A DNA stretch of 64,000 bases from Sodalis sp. dw_96 (GTDB lineage: Bacteria; Pseudomonadota; Gammaproteobacteria; Enterobacterales; Enterobacteriaceae). Each line of letters begins with the position of its first letter. Within the stretch, counting starts at the first letter, position 1. The notes beneath the pieces were generated by a model, which did no database searches, had not been told where the DNA came from, and saw only the letters and a list, made by a program, of their open reading frames with translations. A program made the position numbers and the translations under genes. This document shows, in pieces, positions 53,977 through 62,012 of the stretch. The stretch spans positions 53,744 to 117,743 of the forward strand of contig NZ_JAAVUT010000016.1 in the NCBI RefSeq assembly GCF_018449575.1. Direction: 5' to 3'.

Positions 53977-54746
53977 GTTTTCCTTCCGGTTGCCCTTGCC
54001 TGAGGAAGATCCCACCGGCAATGGCAACCGCCGGGCCTGAGGAAATCCAAGAAGGGCATAGGGTTATGATGTAATGACTGATCGGGTTGCGAAGACATGC
54101 GGTGATTATAGGTAATTTAGTCGGCAGAAAAAACGTATAATAAAATAAAAATTCCATTTATGAGAGAAAGATCAAATATTGGAAATTTTGTTTTCATTTC
54201 AGTGAAACGCGAACAAATACCGCATCTTACAGAGAATCGCTGTTTAATGAGGTGTAAAACAGACTATTTTTATTCTTTATGCTTATTTTTGCTTAAAAAA
54301 ACTAAAATCTAATAATTTTTAATTATAACATTTATTAATCAATTGGATAGGCCATGAAAGATGAAAATGCGCGGCAGTTTATTTTTTCTCTTTGGTTGCA
54401 TATTCTTCCATTGAATTTTGAAATGAAATTTTTAAATCTTTTGGCGTTCCACCGTTCACTGTCCCTTGTACCAGGCGCTGGCTGAGCCGAATTGCCGTTG
54501 ACGATTCCCATGCTTGAACAGCAAGCGTGTGACTGCCGGGGAGCAAAAGCGTTATTGCCGGGGTCTAATCATCCTGGTTTTAGACCGAGGGATAGGAGAG
54601 ATCATCGTCAAATTGCACTTTCCGTGAACCTAAGCTTGATTCGCTTAATAAAATGACGAAATATTTTCAATAATAGATTGATTTGAAATTTTCAATCATA
54701 ATAATCAAGACTAGCGCTTTTGCTTGCATTCACTCGTGTGGTTTTC
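53977..54746. promoter_or_regulatory. 770-bp divergent iolD/iolR intergenic region
   Basis: Very AT-rich from 54100 to 54420. It contains the AAAATAAAAATTCCAT element (54142-54163) and a TTCCA...TGGAA pair around it. A 43-codon frame from 54354 (MKDENARQ...) has a weak ribosome site and is not convincing. From 54450 to 54610 the sequence is less AT-rich and has small stems, but no known RNA was recognised. Confidence 0.55.
54142..54163. promoter_or_regulatory. AAAATAAAAATTCCAT element, iolD copy
   Basis: The 22-mer AAAATAAAAATTCCAT plus TTATGA agrees at 20 of 22 positions with 57644-57665 in front of the second sugar porter. It lies 166 bp upstream of the iolD start. It is a candidate site for the neighbouring RpiR-type regulator. 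Confidence 0.55.
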
Positions 54747-55613
54747 ATGACAACTTCTTCTTCTCAACTGTCGTCATTGCAGGACGATATACGCAACCGC
54801 TACGATACGCTCAGCAAGCGATTGAAGCAGGTGGCGCGTTATATCCTGGATAACAGTAACAGCATCCCCTTCGACACTATCGCCTCCATCGCTGAAAGGG
54901 CCAACGTTCCGCCCTCGACATTGATCCGTTTCGCCAATGCGTTCGGCTTTGACGGTTTCAATGAAATGAAACAGGTATTTCGCCAGCACATGATGGAGGA
55001 CACGGTCAGCTACACCGAACGCGCCCGGCTATTCCGCCAGACCGCCGCCGGCACTGAAGCCAATGCGCCGGAAACGCCGATGGAAATCCTGAATATGTTC
55101 AGTATGGTTAACAGCCTGGCGCTTCAGCAACTGCCGGGGCAGATCAATGAAGCCGATTTGTCCCGTGCGGTATCTTTACTGGCCGCGGCCAACAATATTT
55201 ATGTTATCGGGCTGCGGCGCTCCTTCAGCATTGCCTCCTATCTGACCTATGCCTTACGGCATCTGGAGCGACGCGCCTTTCTCATCGACGGGCTGGGCGG
55301 TATGTTTACCGAGCAACTGAGCATGGTGCAGCCCGACGACGTGGTGATCGCCATCAGCTATTCGCCGTACGCTCAGGAAGTGGTGGAGCTGGTGTCCATG
55401 GGGGCGAAAATCGGCGCCAAGCAAATCGCCATTACCGATAGCCTGGTCAGTCCGCTGGCCGCCTTCAGTGAAGTCTGCTTTGTGGTGCGCGAGGCGCAGG
55501 TGGATGGATTTCGCTCACAGGTCTCATCCATGTGTTTGTCCCAGACGCTGATGCTGTCCCTGGCGATGCAAAACGCCACTCATCAACTGGCCGACTCGCA
55601 AAATATCGGCTGA
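54747..55613 (+). CDS. iolR: RpiR-family regulator of inositol genes
   Basis: This 288-residue regulator has an RpiR-type helix-turn-helix domain (residues about 10-85; IRNRYDTLSKRLKQVARYIL, IASIAERANVPPSTLIRFAN) and a SIS sugar-isomerase-like effector domain (NNIYVIGLRRSFSIASYLTYAL, PDDVVIAISYSPYAQEVVELV). Its position among iol genes suggests it is the inositol repressor, as in rhizobia and Salmonella. ATG 54747 is chosen; an upstream TTG adds nine residues. A terminator follows its stop. Confidence 0.87.
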   Translation: MTTSSSQLSSLQDDIRNRYDTLSKRLKQVARYILDNSNSIPFDTIASIAERANVPPSTLIRFANAFGFDGFNEMKQVFRQHMMEDTVSYTERARLFRQTAAGTEANAPETPMEILNMFSMVNSLALQQLPGQINEADLSRAVSLLAAANNIYVIGLRRSFSIASYLTYALRHLERRAFLIDGLGGMFTEQLSMVQPDDVVIAISYSPYAQEVVELVSMGAKIGAKQIAITDSLVSPLAAFSEVCFVVREAQVDGFRSQVSSMCLSQTLMLSLAMQNATHQLADSQNIG

Positions 55614-55678
55614 ACGCGGCGGCGGTCGGTTTGATAAGCAAACCCTCGCCAAGGGCGAGGGCGATTGCCAATCCGTCT

Positions 55679-55699
55679 GCGCCGCTAATCGGCGCTTTT
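55679..55699 (+). terminator. Rho-independent terminator after iolR
   Basis: GCGCCG-ctaat-CGGCGC followed by TTTT, 66 bases beyond the stop. A second hairpin, CCCTCGCC-aag-GGCGAGGG (55643-55661), precedes it. Confidence 0.75.
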
Positions 55700-55726
55700 C
55701 AGGATGACCTCATTATGACCTCATTC

Positions 55727-56548
55727 TTACGGCGCCTTCGGATACGCCTCGGTGTTGATCCATGCGTGGTCCTTTTCCCATGTGAACTGCCATTTCCTTA
55801 CCGGGCCGGCCATGACGTTAAGATAATAACTGTCGTAACCGGCGAGGGTCGCCACCGGGTGATAACCGCGCGGGACTTTCACCACATCGCGGTCATAGAC
55901 CGGTAAACATTCATCGAGGGAGCGGTCGTCGGTGTAAACCCGCTGCAGGCAAAATCCCCTCGAAGGATCGAGACGATGATAATAAGTCTCTTCCAGATAG
56001 GTCTCATGGGCGGAATTTTCCGTATCATGCTTATGGCTGGGATAAGAACTGGTATCCCCCTCGCCGGTAAATACCTCTACCACCAGCAGGCTATCCGCCG
56101 GGTCGTTTTCCGGCAGGATATTATGCACCAGCCGCTTGTTACGACCCTTGCCGCGCTGTTCAACTCCGACATCATCCGGTGGGATAAGCCGGGCCGGCAG
56201 ATTGCCGCTACCGGGCGCCCGACATACCGCAAGCTCTAAATCGGTTTCTGCGGTGACACGCGCCTCGTCGTGATGCGGCACGTAAACTGAATAAGGCGGT
56301 ATGCGTTCAAAAGGGCTTAAGCGTTTGCCGATATGGCTGAACTCGGCATCGCGGGTGGCGATGGTGGCCAAACCGGCCACCAGCACCAGGCAAAGCTCCT
56401 GGCCGCCGCTGTCCAAATTCAAGGTCTGCCCCTTCTTCAGCAGGTATGCGTCAAAGCCGACATAGCGCCAGCCGGCATTTTCAGGGGTAATATGCTGGAT
56501 ACGTCCGCTGGCATCCCTTGCCCGGTTCTTTGATAATAATGTCGTCAC
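55727..56548 (-). CDS. iolB: 5-deoxy-glucuronate isomerase
   Basis: This 273-residue bicupin isomerises 5-deoxy-glucuronate to 2-keto-5-deoxy-gluconate. It starts with GTG at 56548 behind AGGAGG. Visible features are ITPENAGWRYVGFDAYLL, VEVFTGEGDTSSYPSHKHD and ETYLEETYYHRLDPSRGF, containing the metal-binding His and Glu residues, and YDRDVVKVPRGYHPV. The longer upstream frame is not conserved. The 232-bp gap before it holds an ATTTCA/TGAAAT dyad (12-base spacer) near 56693. Confidence 0.92.
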   Translation of the reverse strand: MTTLLSKNRARDASGRIQHITPENAGWRYVGFDAYLLKKGQTLNLDSGGQELCLVLVAGLATIATRDAEFSHIGKRLSPFERIPPYSVYVPHHDEARVTAETDLELAVCRAPGSGNLPARLIPPDDVGVEQRGKGRNKRLVHNILPENDPADSLLVVEVFTGEGDTSSYPSHKHDTENSAHETYLEETYYHRLDPSRGFCLQRVYTDDRSLDECLPVYDRDVVKVPRGYHPVATLAGYDSYYLNVMAGPVRKWQFTWEKDHAWINTEAYPKAP

Positions 56549-56780
56549 GCGGTCCTCCTGTTTCAATCGAACCCAAACCGACTTCTTGTCCGCACCCTTT
56601 GGCTGGATAGGGCTACCCGCCACCCGGCGGCGGAAGTCGGGCCATGTTGAAATGACTGAATTGCGTACAACCCTACATTTACGGAATAAATATTTCAAAT
56701 AATTTTTTATGAAATTTTATTTTAATGGGAACCCGCGCACAATTTTGCCGAAACGGGTGGCTATGGGCATGCCCAGGGGA

Positions 56781-57248
56781 TTATCTCGCCAAATATTGTC
56801 TTAGACCCCAAACCACCAGGGCATGATCCTCATGAGAGGGTAAACCGCTTACGCTTACGGCACCGATAATCCCGCCGTGAGCCAGCAACAGCGGGAAGCT
56901 GCCGCCATGGTCGGTGAACCGGCTTTGATCTGTATAACGCTGCTGGTCCATGCGCTGTCCGTTCTTTTCATTTTCCAACCCGACATACATCGACGAATGA
57001 GCCTCATGCAGCACGGTATTCCTTTTCCGCCGCATCCAGGAAAGGTTGTGTTGGCTCGATCCGGGCAATGCCGCCAGAAAAAGCTCTTGTCCGAAAGCGT
57101 AAACTTCGATGGAAACCGGGCTGTTATTTTCCAGCGCATGCCGGCGTATCCCCTGGCCGATTTCCCAGGCCGAGTCCATATCGAAGCTGTCAAAATGAAT
57201 TTCCGCTTCCTGGCGCAGCAGTTCCTCCAGGGTGATTTTAGCGTTCAT
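56781..57248 (-). CDS. UPF0303/GlcG-HbpS-like protein
   Basis: This 155-residue cytoplasmic protein belongs to the haem-degrading/UPF0303 family (PF03928 type): SFDMDSAWEIGQGIRRHALENNSPVSIEV, MRRKRNTVLHEAHSSMY, TDHGGSFPLLL and GAVSVSGLPSHEDHALVVWGL. Its function is not established; relatives occur beside sugar catabolic genes. It is upstream of iolB on the same strand (232-bp gap). It may act as a small-molecule-binding accessory protein. Confidence 0.85.
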   Translation of the reverse strand: MNAKITLEELLRQEAEIHFDSFDMDSAWEIGQGIRRHALENNSPVSIEVYAFGQELFLAALPGSSQHNLSWMRRKRNTVLHEAHSSMYVGLENEKNGQRMDQQRYTDQSRFTDHGGSFPLLLAHGGIIGAVSVSGLPSHEDHALVVWGLRQYLAR

Positions 57249-57432
57249 GCTATTCCTTAATGCGTTGAGTGAGGCATTTACTGTACCTATAATGAAATAA
57301 AAAAATCAAATAAAAAAATTAAGGTTTTATTTTCCATTTTACTCGGACTGACGGATTCTTGCACGGGCAGGAAGCGTCATTAGGGAGTGTTATCAGGGAA
57401 TAGGGCCGTTTTTAAACCAGAGGAACAGGGGA

Positions 57433-57459
57433 AAACATGCTTGATATTCAAGCATGTTT
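57433..57459. promoter_or_regulatory. Perfect 27-bp palindrome AAACATGCTTGA-tat-TCAAGCATGTTT
   Basis: Twelve-base perfect arms with a three-base centre, placed about 185 bp upstream of the UPF0303 start and 287 bp before the sugar porter. It lacks a following T-run, so an operator is more likely than a terminator. Confidence 0.7.
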
Positions 57460-57600
57460 AAACATTTTATTTACAATATAGACGGAAACAAATAACCAAA
57501 CCTAAACGTGCCCGCCTCGTTCTAGAGATTAAGACTACGCAGAAAAATAGCCATTTGAGATTAAACCCCTAAAAAACAGGCATTTATAAAATGCACGATG

Positions 57601-57626
57601 AATGATAATTTTTAAAAATTATCATT
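57601..57626. promoter_or_regulatory. Perfect 26-bp AT-rich palindrome
   Basis: AATGATAATTTTT is followed directly by its reverse complement AAAAATTATCATT and then TTTTTTG. It could be an operator or a weak terminator; the low GC argues for an operator. Confidence 0.6.
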
Positions 57627-57643
57627 TTTTTGATCTGGTTAGA

Positions 57644-57665
57644 AAAATAAAAATTCCATAAATGA
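57644..57665. promoter_or_regulatory. AAAATAAAAATTCCAT element, sugar porter copy
   Basis: AAAATAAAAATTCCAT plus AAATGA, 80 bp before the sugar porter start, matches the iolD upstream element at 54142 in 20 of 22 positions. A weaker copy (GAAATAAAAAATCCAT) follows at about 57684. Confidence 0.55.
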
Positions 57666-57745
57666 TAAAAAATCCCCAACATTGAAATAAAAAATCCATA
57701 ATTATCCATTTTATCTAGACTACTCACCGCGCCGGAAGGATTGAT

Positions 57746-59185
57746 ATGTCATACGAGAGCAAGTACCGATCGGGGTATGTTTACCTACTATGCTGTAGCG
57801 CCGCGCTCGGCGGCCTGATGTTTGGTTATTCAACGTCGGTCATCACTGGTGCCGTTCATTCCATACAGCGTTATTACCAACTGACGCCGGTGGAGGTCGG
57901 CTGGGCGGTGTCCAGTATTATCATCGGTTGTATCGCCGGCTCGCTGGCGGGCGGAAAAATTGCCGACCGTATCGGTCGAAAAGCCACGCTGCTGCTTGCC
58001 GCGTTGCTGTTTATACTCTCGGCCGCGGGTTCGGCCTGGTTTGCCTCTTTCACGCTGTTTTCCCTGAGCCGGATCCTCTGCGGTCTGGCGGTTGGGCTGA
58101 CGGGAACCGCCTCTCCCATGTACATGGGGGAAATCTCACCCTCGGCTATTCGGGGCAAGGCGTCGGGCATCTATAATCTGTCGGTGGGGCTGGGTCAGAT
58201 TATCGTGTTCATCGTCAATTTTTTTATTGCCCGCGGCATGGCGGAATCCTGGCTGATAAATGAAGGATGGCGCTGGATGATGGCCGCCCAGCTCGTTCCG
58301 GCCATCAGCATGTTTCTTTTGCTCCTGTTCCTGCCGGAATCGCCGGTATGGAACGTAAATCGCAATAATCGCAACGGAAAAGAAAAAGCCGCCGCCGTAC
58401 TCCGGAGAATCTATCCGGAATTTAACGCCGAACACGCCGGTTTGCTCAAAGCGGATGCGGCGCCGGGCACGAAAACCAACGGGACATTCTCGCTATTGGC
58501 GACGTCGCCGGTCTTGAAATTTGCCCTTATTGTCGGTTGTCTCATCGCGGTATTGCAGCAATGCACCGGCATCAATGTCATGATGTATTACGCGCCTCTG
58601 GTATTGCAAAATGGCGGCGGTAATACGGAAACCGTATTGTTCCAGACGATTTTTATTGCCTTATTCAATGTTATCGGCGGCCTTATCGGTATTATTCTTT
58701 TCGATCGTTTCGGTCGGATGCCGATAATGAAAATAGGCACCCTGGGCGCGATTATCGGTTTGCTGATAACCTCATTCAGTCTTTATACGCACAATACGGG
58801 TTACATCACCATCTTCGGCATCCTGTTTTTTATCCTGCTCTATGCCATGAGCTGGGGTTCCGGCGCCTGGGTACTGATTTCAGAGATTTTTCCGCTAAAA
58901 ATCCGCGCCTTCGGAATGGGGCTGGCCGTCAGCCTGCTCTGGCTGGCCAATTTCCTAATTACTCAATTCTTCCCGGTTCTCAATGACAATCTCTGGTTAC
59001 AGCGCCATTTCAACGGCGCCTTTTCCATGTGGCTGTTCGTCGGGCTGAATATTCTTTGTTTTCTCTTCTTGCAGCGTTTCGTCCCGGAAACAAAGGGCAT
59101 CCCTCTTGATGATATTGAAGGGGTCATGGCCCGGCAAATTGAAAAACTGCATCGACCCGCAGAGCATCCCGCACTGAATAAATAG
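57746..59185 (+). CDS. Sugar porter-family MFS transporter, second inositol-type carrier
   Basis: This 479-residue carrier has AALGGLMFGYSTSVITGAV, GGKIADRIGRKATLL, PMYMGEISPSAIRGKASG, QQCTGINVMMYYAPLVL and FVPETKGIPLDDIEG. It differs enough from the 45635 carrier to be an independent paralogue. The start has GGAAGG upstream. It is followed by a Gfo/Idh gene (152-bp gap), suggesting import of inositol or another cyclitol and its oxidation. Confidence 0.85.
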   Translation: MSYESKYRSGYVYLLCCSAALGGLMFGYSTSVITGAVHSIQRYYQLTPVEVGWAVSSIIIGCIAGSLAGGKIADRIGRKATLLLAALLFILSAAGSAWFASFTLFSLSRILCGLAVGLTGTASPMYMGEISPSAIRGKASGIYNLSVGLGQIIVFIVNFFIARGMAESWLINEGWRWMMAAQLVPAISMFLLLLFLPESPVWNVNRNNRNGKEKAAAVLRRIYPEFNAEHAGLLKADAAPGTKTNGTFSLLATSPVLKFALIVGCLIAVLQQCTGINVMMYYAPLVLQNGGGNTETVLFQTIFIALFNVIGGLIGIILFDRFGRMPIMKIGTLGAIIGLLITSFSLYTHNTGYITIFGILFFILLYAMSWGSGAWVLISEIFPLKIRAFGMGLAVSLLWLANFLITQFFPVLNDNLWLQRHFNGAFSMWLFVGLNILCFLFLQRFVPETKGIPLDDIEGVMARQIEKLHRPAEHPALNK

Positions 59186-59337
59186 CAGAGGAGTGCTGAA
59201 AAAATAAGTAAATGTCCATGTTGGATAATTGGTTTATTGCAATGTAAGACAGGGAACAGCGCTGGAAAGCGAATCGAATTAATTGCATCGCTTTTTAACC
59301 AAAACAGATTTCTTAACCTATAAACAGGAGTTCTTTT

Positions 59338-60369
59338 ATGGCGTTACCCACTAGACTGCCCGTCGCCAGAAATCCCGATCCGCTGAGAGCACCGACGTTA
59401 CGCTGGGGGATATTAGGCCCTGGCTGGATTGCCCAGCGTTTTGTCGCGTCGGTTAAGGAGCATACTCAACAGAATATCGTCGCTGTCGGTAACATCGATC
59501 TTGCGGGTGCCCGGGCTTTTGCCGAACGTTTCGGCATTCCTCGGGCCTGGGGTTCCAGCGAAGAATTGATCAACGATCCGAATGTGGATGTGGTTTATAT
59601 CTCCACGCCCCATCATCTGCATTTACCCTGCGCGCTGGCCGCCATGCGCGCCGGGAAGCACGTCCTTGTGGAAAAACCCTTGGCGCTCAATGCCCGTGAA
59701 GTCTCGCTGCTGCGGGATACCGCGCAAAGTTGCCATGTTTTTCTGATGGAGGCGATGTGGACCTGGTTCTTGCCGAAGTTCGACGTGCTGAGTCAACTGC
59801 TCGAGGCAAGGGTTATCGGCGAAATTCGTTCCATTGTTGCCGACCATGGCGAACATTTTAATCCCGATCATCGTATCATGCGTGCCGATATGGCCGGCGG
59901 CCCGTTGCTGGACTTGGGGTCTTATCCGGTGGCCTTTGCCACAAAACTTCTCGGTCCGGCGAAAAGCGTCCTGGCGTCGGGACAGCAGGCGCCCACCGGC
60001 GTCAACGGGCAGGCATCCATTATCCTCACTCACCAGGATGACAACCAGTCTGTGTTGCATACCACTTTACTTAGCCATACCCCTGGCGCGGCCACCATTG
60101 CCGGCACGGAAGGATTTATCGTTTTAGACGGGATGTTTTACACCCCCGGCAGTTTCCATGTCTACGATAACGACAAGCACGTTATTCATTATGAGGAGCC
60201 CAAATACGCTTATGATCATATCTACCATGAAGCCGTCCATTTGGCTTATTGCATCGGACAAGGCCTGACGGAATCCCCGCTGCGGTCGATAGAGGATTCA
60301 CTGATAACCATGCAAACCATTGACGAGGTGCGACGTCAGTTAGGCATCGTTTTCGATCAGGAACGTTGA
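59338..60369 (+). CDS. Gfo/Idh/MocA-family oxidoreductase
   Basis: This 343-residue NAD(P)-dependent dehydrogenase has LRWGILGPGWIAQRFV, VYISTPHHLHLPCALAAMRAGKHVLVEKPLALN and the EAMWTWFLP segment typical of the dihydrodiol dehydrogenase-like branch rather than of IolG. Substrate may be a scyllo- or chiro-inositol or another cyclitol; this is inference from its place between a sugar porter and the inositol genes. AGGAG lies before the ATG and a strong terminator follows. Confidence 0.85.
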   Translation: MALPTRLPVARNPDPLRAPTLRWGILGPGWIAQRFVASVKEHTQQNIVAVGNIDLAGARAFAERFGIPRAWGSSEELINDPNVDVVYISTPHHLHLPCALAAMRAGKHVLVEKPLALNAREVSLLRDTAQSCHVFLMEAMWTWFLPKFDVLSQLLEARVIGEIRSIVADHGEHFNPDHRIMRADMAGGPLLDLGSYPVAFATKLLGPAKSVLASGQQAPTGVNGQASIILTHQDDNQSVLHTTLLSHTPGAATIAGTEGFIVLDGMFYTPGSFHVYDNDKHVIHYEEPKYAYDHIYHEAVHLAYCIGQGLTESPLRSIEDSLITMQTIDEVRRQLGIVFDQER

Positions 60370-60407
60370 TGCCGAAAGCGCGGGGCAACAAAACCTTCGC
60401 CCCGCGA

Positions 60408-60459
60408 AACGCACTATGACAGTCGGTCATCTGCGAGTAACCTCAGTGCGTTTTTTTTT
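60408..60459 (+). terminator. Rho-independent terminator after the Gfo/Idh gene
   Basis: AACGCACT and AGTGCGTT enclose a smaller ATGAC/GTCAT stem, then nine T. A second GC-rich hairpin CGCGGGGC/GCCCCGCG lies just before it (60379-60406). Confidence 0.85.
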
Positions 60460-60521
60460 ATGAGCCGGATCTAAAAATTAAAATTTCATAATTATTTTTT
60501 ATTGAAATAAATGTTCTAATA
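60452..60521. repeat. 70-bp repeated leader, copy 2 (upstream of the iron alcohol dehydrogenase)
   Basis: Matches 49881-49950: the first 37 bases differ at one position and TGAAATAAATGTT is identical; only the middle 14 bases diverge. The ATTTCA (60483-60488)/TGAAAT (60503-60508) dyad keeps the 14-base spacer. The rest of the 416-bp gap (60370-60785) has no gene. Confidence 0.8.
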
Positions 60522-60785
60522 AACACAATGACACTTCCCGAGCGTTGCTCCGCAAAAACATGACCTTCATCTGTTATTGCCAGGGCGGCGATAACACGCG
60601 CGATACGGCCGGACCGCGCTTAAATATCCTGAGGTGGATAATGGCCCTTATTATGTTGAAATAAATTAATTTAAGCATTCGGGTTATTTGGGCGAAAGAT
60701 GTTTACCGCCAAAAGAGTCATTTTAATCGTTAACCCGGATGATGCACAAATCATTTTTAATTACTCAAATATATGAGGACTTACT

Positions 60786-61955
60786 ATGACAATCTCAACT
60801 TTTTCATTACCACGTAATATTATTTATGGAGAAAATGCGTTAGATCATTTATCGCAATTAACCGGTAAACGAGCCGCACTGGTGACCGGCGGCAGTTCCA
60901 TGAAACGCCTGGGGTTTTTAAAACGGGCCGAGGACCTGTTAAAACAGGCAAAGTTCGAATGCATCATTATTGATAATGTCGAGCCCAACCCCTCGGTTGA
61001 AACCGTGCGCAAAGGCGCCGAAGCGATGCTGGCCTTTAAGCCGGACTGGATCGTGGCCATCGGCGGGGGTTCCGCACTGGATGCCGCCAAAGTGATGTGG
61101 TGTTTTTATGAACATCCGGAATTGAGTTTCGAGGACATCATCCCCGTTGGCGCAATGCCGCCGTTGCGCACCAAAGCACGCTTCGTGGCGATCCCCTCCA
61201 CCAGCGGCAGCGCGTCGGAAATCACTGCTTTTTCGGTTATCACCGATACGAAAAACCATATTAAATATCCCATCGTGGCAGCGGACATGGTGCCGGATAT
61301 CGCTATTCTCGACCCCTGTATCCCGGCGAAAATGCCGCCGGATATTACCGTCCATACCGGTATGGATGTGCTTACTCATGCCCTCGAAGCCTATGTTTCC
61401 ACGGCGGCAACCTCTTTTACCGATCCCTATGCCGTCGAGGCAATCCAACTGGTGTTTGAAAATCTGGAAATCGCTTATCTGCAGCCGGATAATATGACTG
61501 CCCGCTATAATATGCATAACGCCTCCGCCCTGGCCGGCATCGCCTTTACCAATGCTTCGCTGGGGTTGGTGCATTCCATGGCCCATAAGATCGGGGGTGA
61601 GTTCGGTATTACCCACGGACTGGCCAATGCCATTATGCTGCCCTATATCATTCAATATAATCGTCTCTCCACCGATAAATATCGCCAGTTGGAAAAAACA
61701 CTGAGAATAAAAGACCTGATAGAAGCAATCCGGGAGCTCAACCGGCGGCTGGATATTCCCCTTACCTTAAAGGAATGCCGGGAGGTGGCCATTGAAGAGA
61801 AAAAATTCAATTCCGTGGTGGGAAGAATGAGCAAAAACGCGTTGGCCGACCCCTGTACATTGACCAATCCCGGTCATCCTGATGTGGAGGATGTCAGAGT
61901 TCTTTATCAGCAAAGCTATTATGGCGAAGAAGCTTTTTCGTTTCTGGTGAATTAG
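60786..61955 (+). CDS. Iron-containing (type III) alcohol dehydrogenase
   Basis: This 389-residue enzyme is a group III NAD(P)-dependent alcohol dehydrogenase. It has the cofactor loop IVAIGGGSALDAAKVM, IPSTSGSASEITAFSVI, and the metal-binding residues in TGMDVLTHALEAYVS, LVHSMAHKIGGEFGITHG. It could reduce the malonate semialdehyde or acetaldehyde generated by inositol breakdown, or act on a polyol. The 70-bp leader shared with iolI places it in the inositol regulon. A terminator separates it from the convergent iolA. Confidence 0.88.
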   Translation: MTISTFSLPRNIIYGENALDHLSQLTGKRAALVTGGSSMKRLGFLKRAEDLLKQAKFECIIIDNVEPNPSVETVRKGAEAMLAFKPDWIVAIGGGSALDAAKVMWCFYEHPELSFEDIIPVGAMPPLRTKARFVAIPSTSGSASEITAFSVITDTKNHIKYPIVAADMVPDIAILDPCIPAKMPPDITVHTGMDVLTHALEAYVSTAATSFTDPYAVEAIQLVFENLEIAYLQPDNMTARYNMHNASALAGIAFTNASLGLVHSMAHKIGGEFGITHGLANAIMLPYIIQYNRLSTDKYRQLEKTLRIKDLIEAIRELNRRLDIPLTLKECREVAIEEKKFNSVVGRMSKNALADPCTLTNPGHPDVEDVRVLYQQSYYGEEAFSFLVN

Positions 61956-61961
61956 CGCAGG

Positions 61962-61985
61962 CGGGGCGGTCATATGACCACCCCG
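61962..61985. terminator. Bidirectional terminator between the alcohol dehydrogenase and iolA
   Basis: CGGGG-c-GGTCAT and ATGACC-a-CCCCG form an 11-bp stem with one internal mismatch, lying between convergent stop codons. Confidence 0.72.
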
Positions 61986-62012
61986 TAACCGCTGAACCAA
62001 CATTAACAATGA

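Larger units (their letters stand above)
57249..57745. promoter_or_regulatory. 497-bp divergent region rich in palindromes
   Basis: No gene is supported. It contains two perfect long palindromes (57433-57459 and 57601-57626), an AAAATAAAAATTCCAT element (57644-57665) and a related copy near 57684. It serves the leftward UPF0303 gene and the rightward sugar porter. Confidence 0.6.

Noticed and set aside
54354..54485. 43-codon frame MKDENARQ... in the iolD/iolR gap
   Set aside because: Weak ribosome site and no recognisable features; too little to call a gene.
54460..54610. Small RNA gene in the iolD/iolR gap
   Set aside because: Short stems exist, but no promoter-terminator pair or known family could be recognised.
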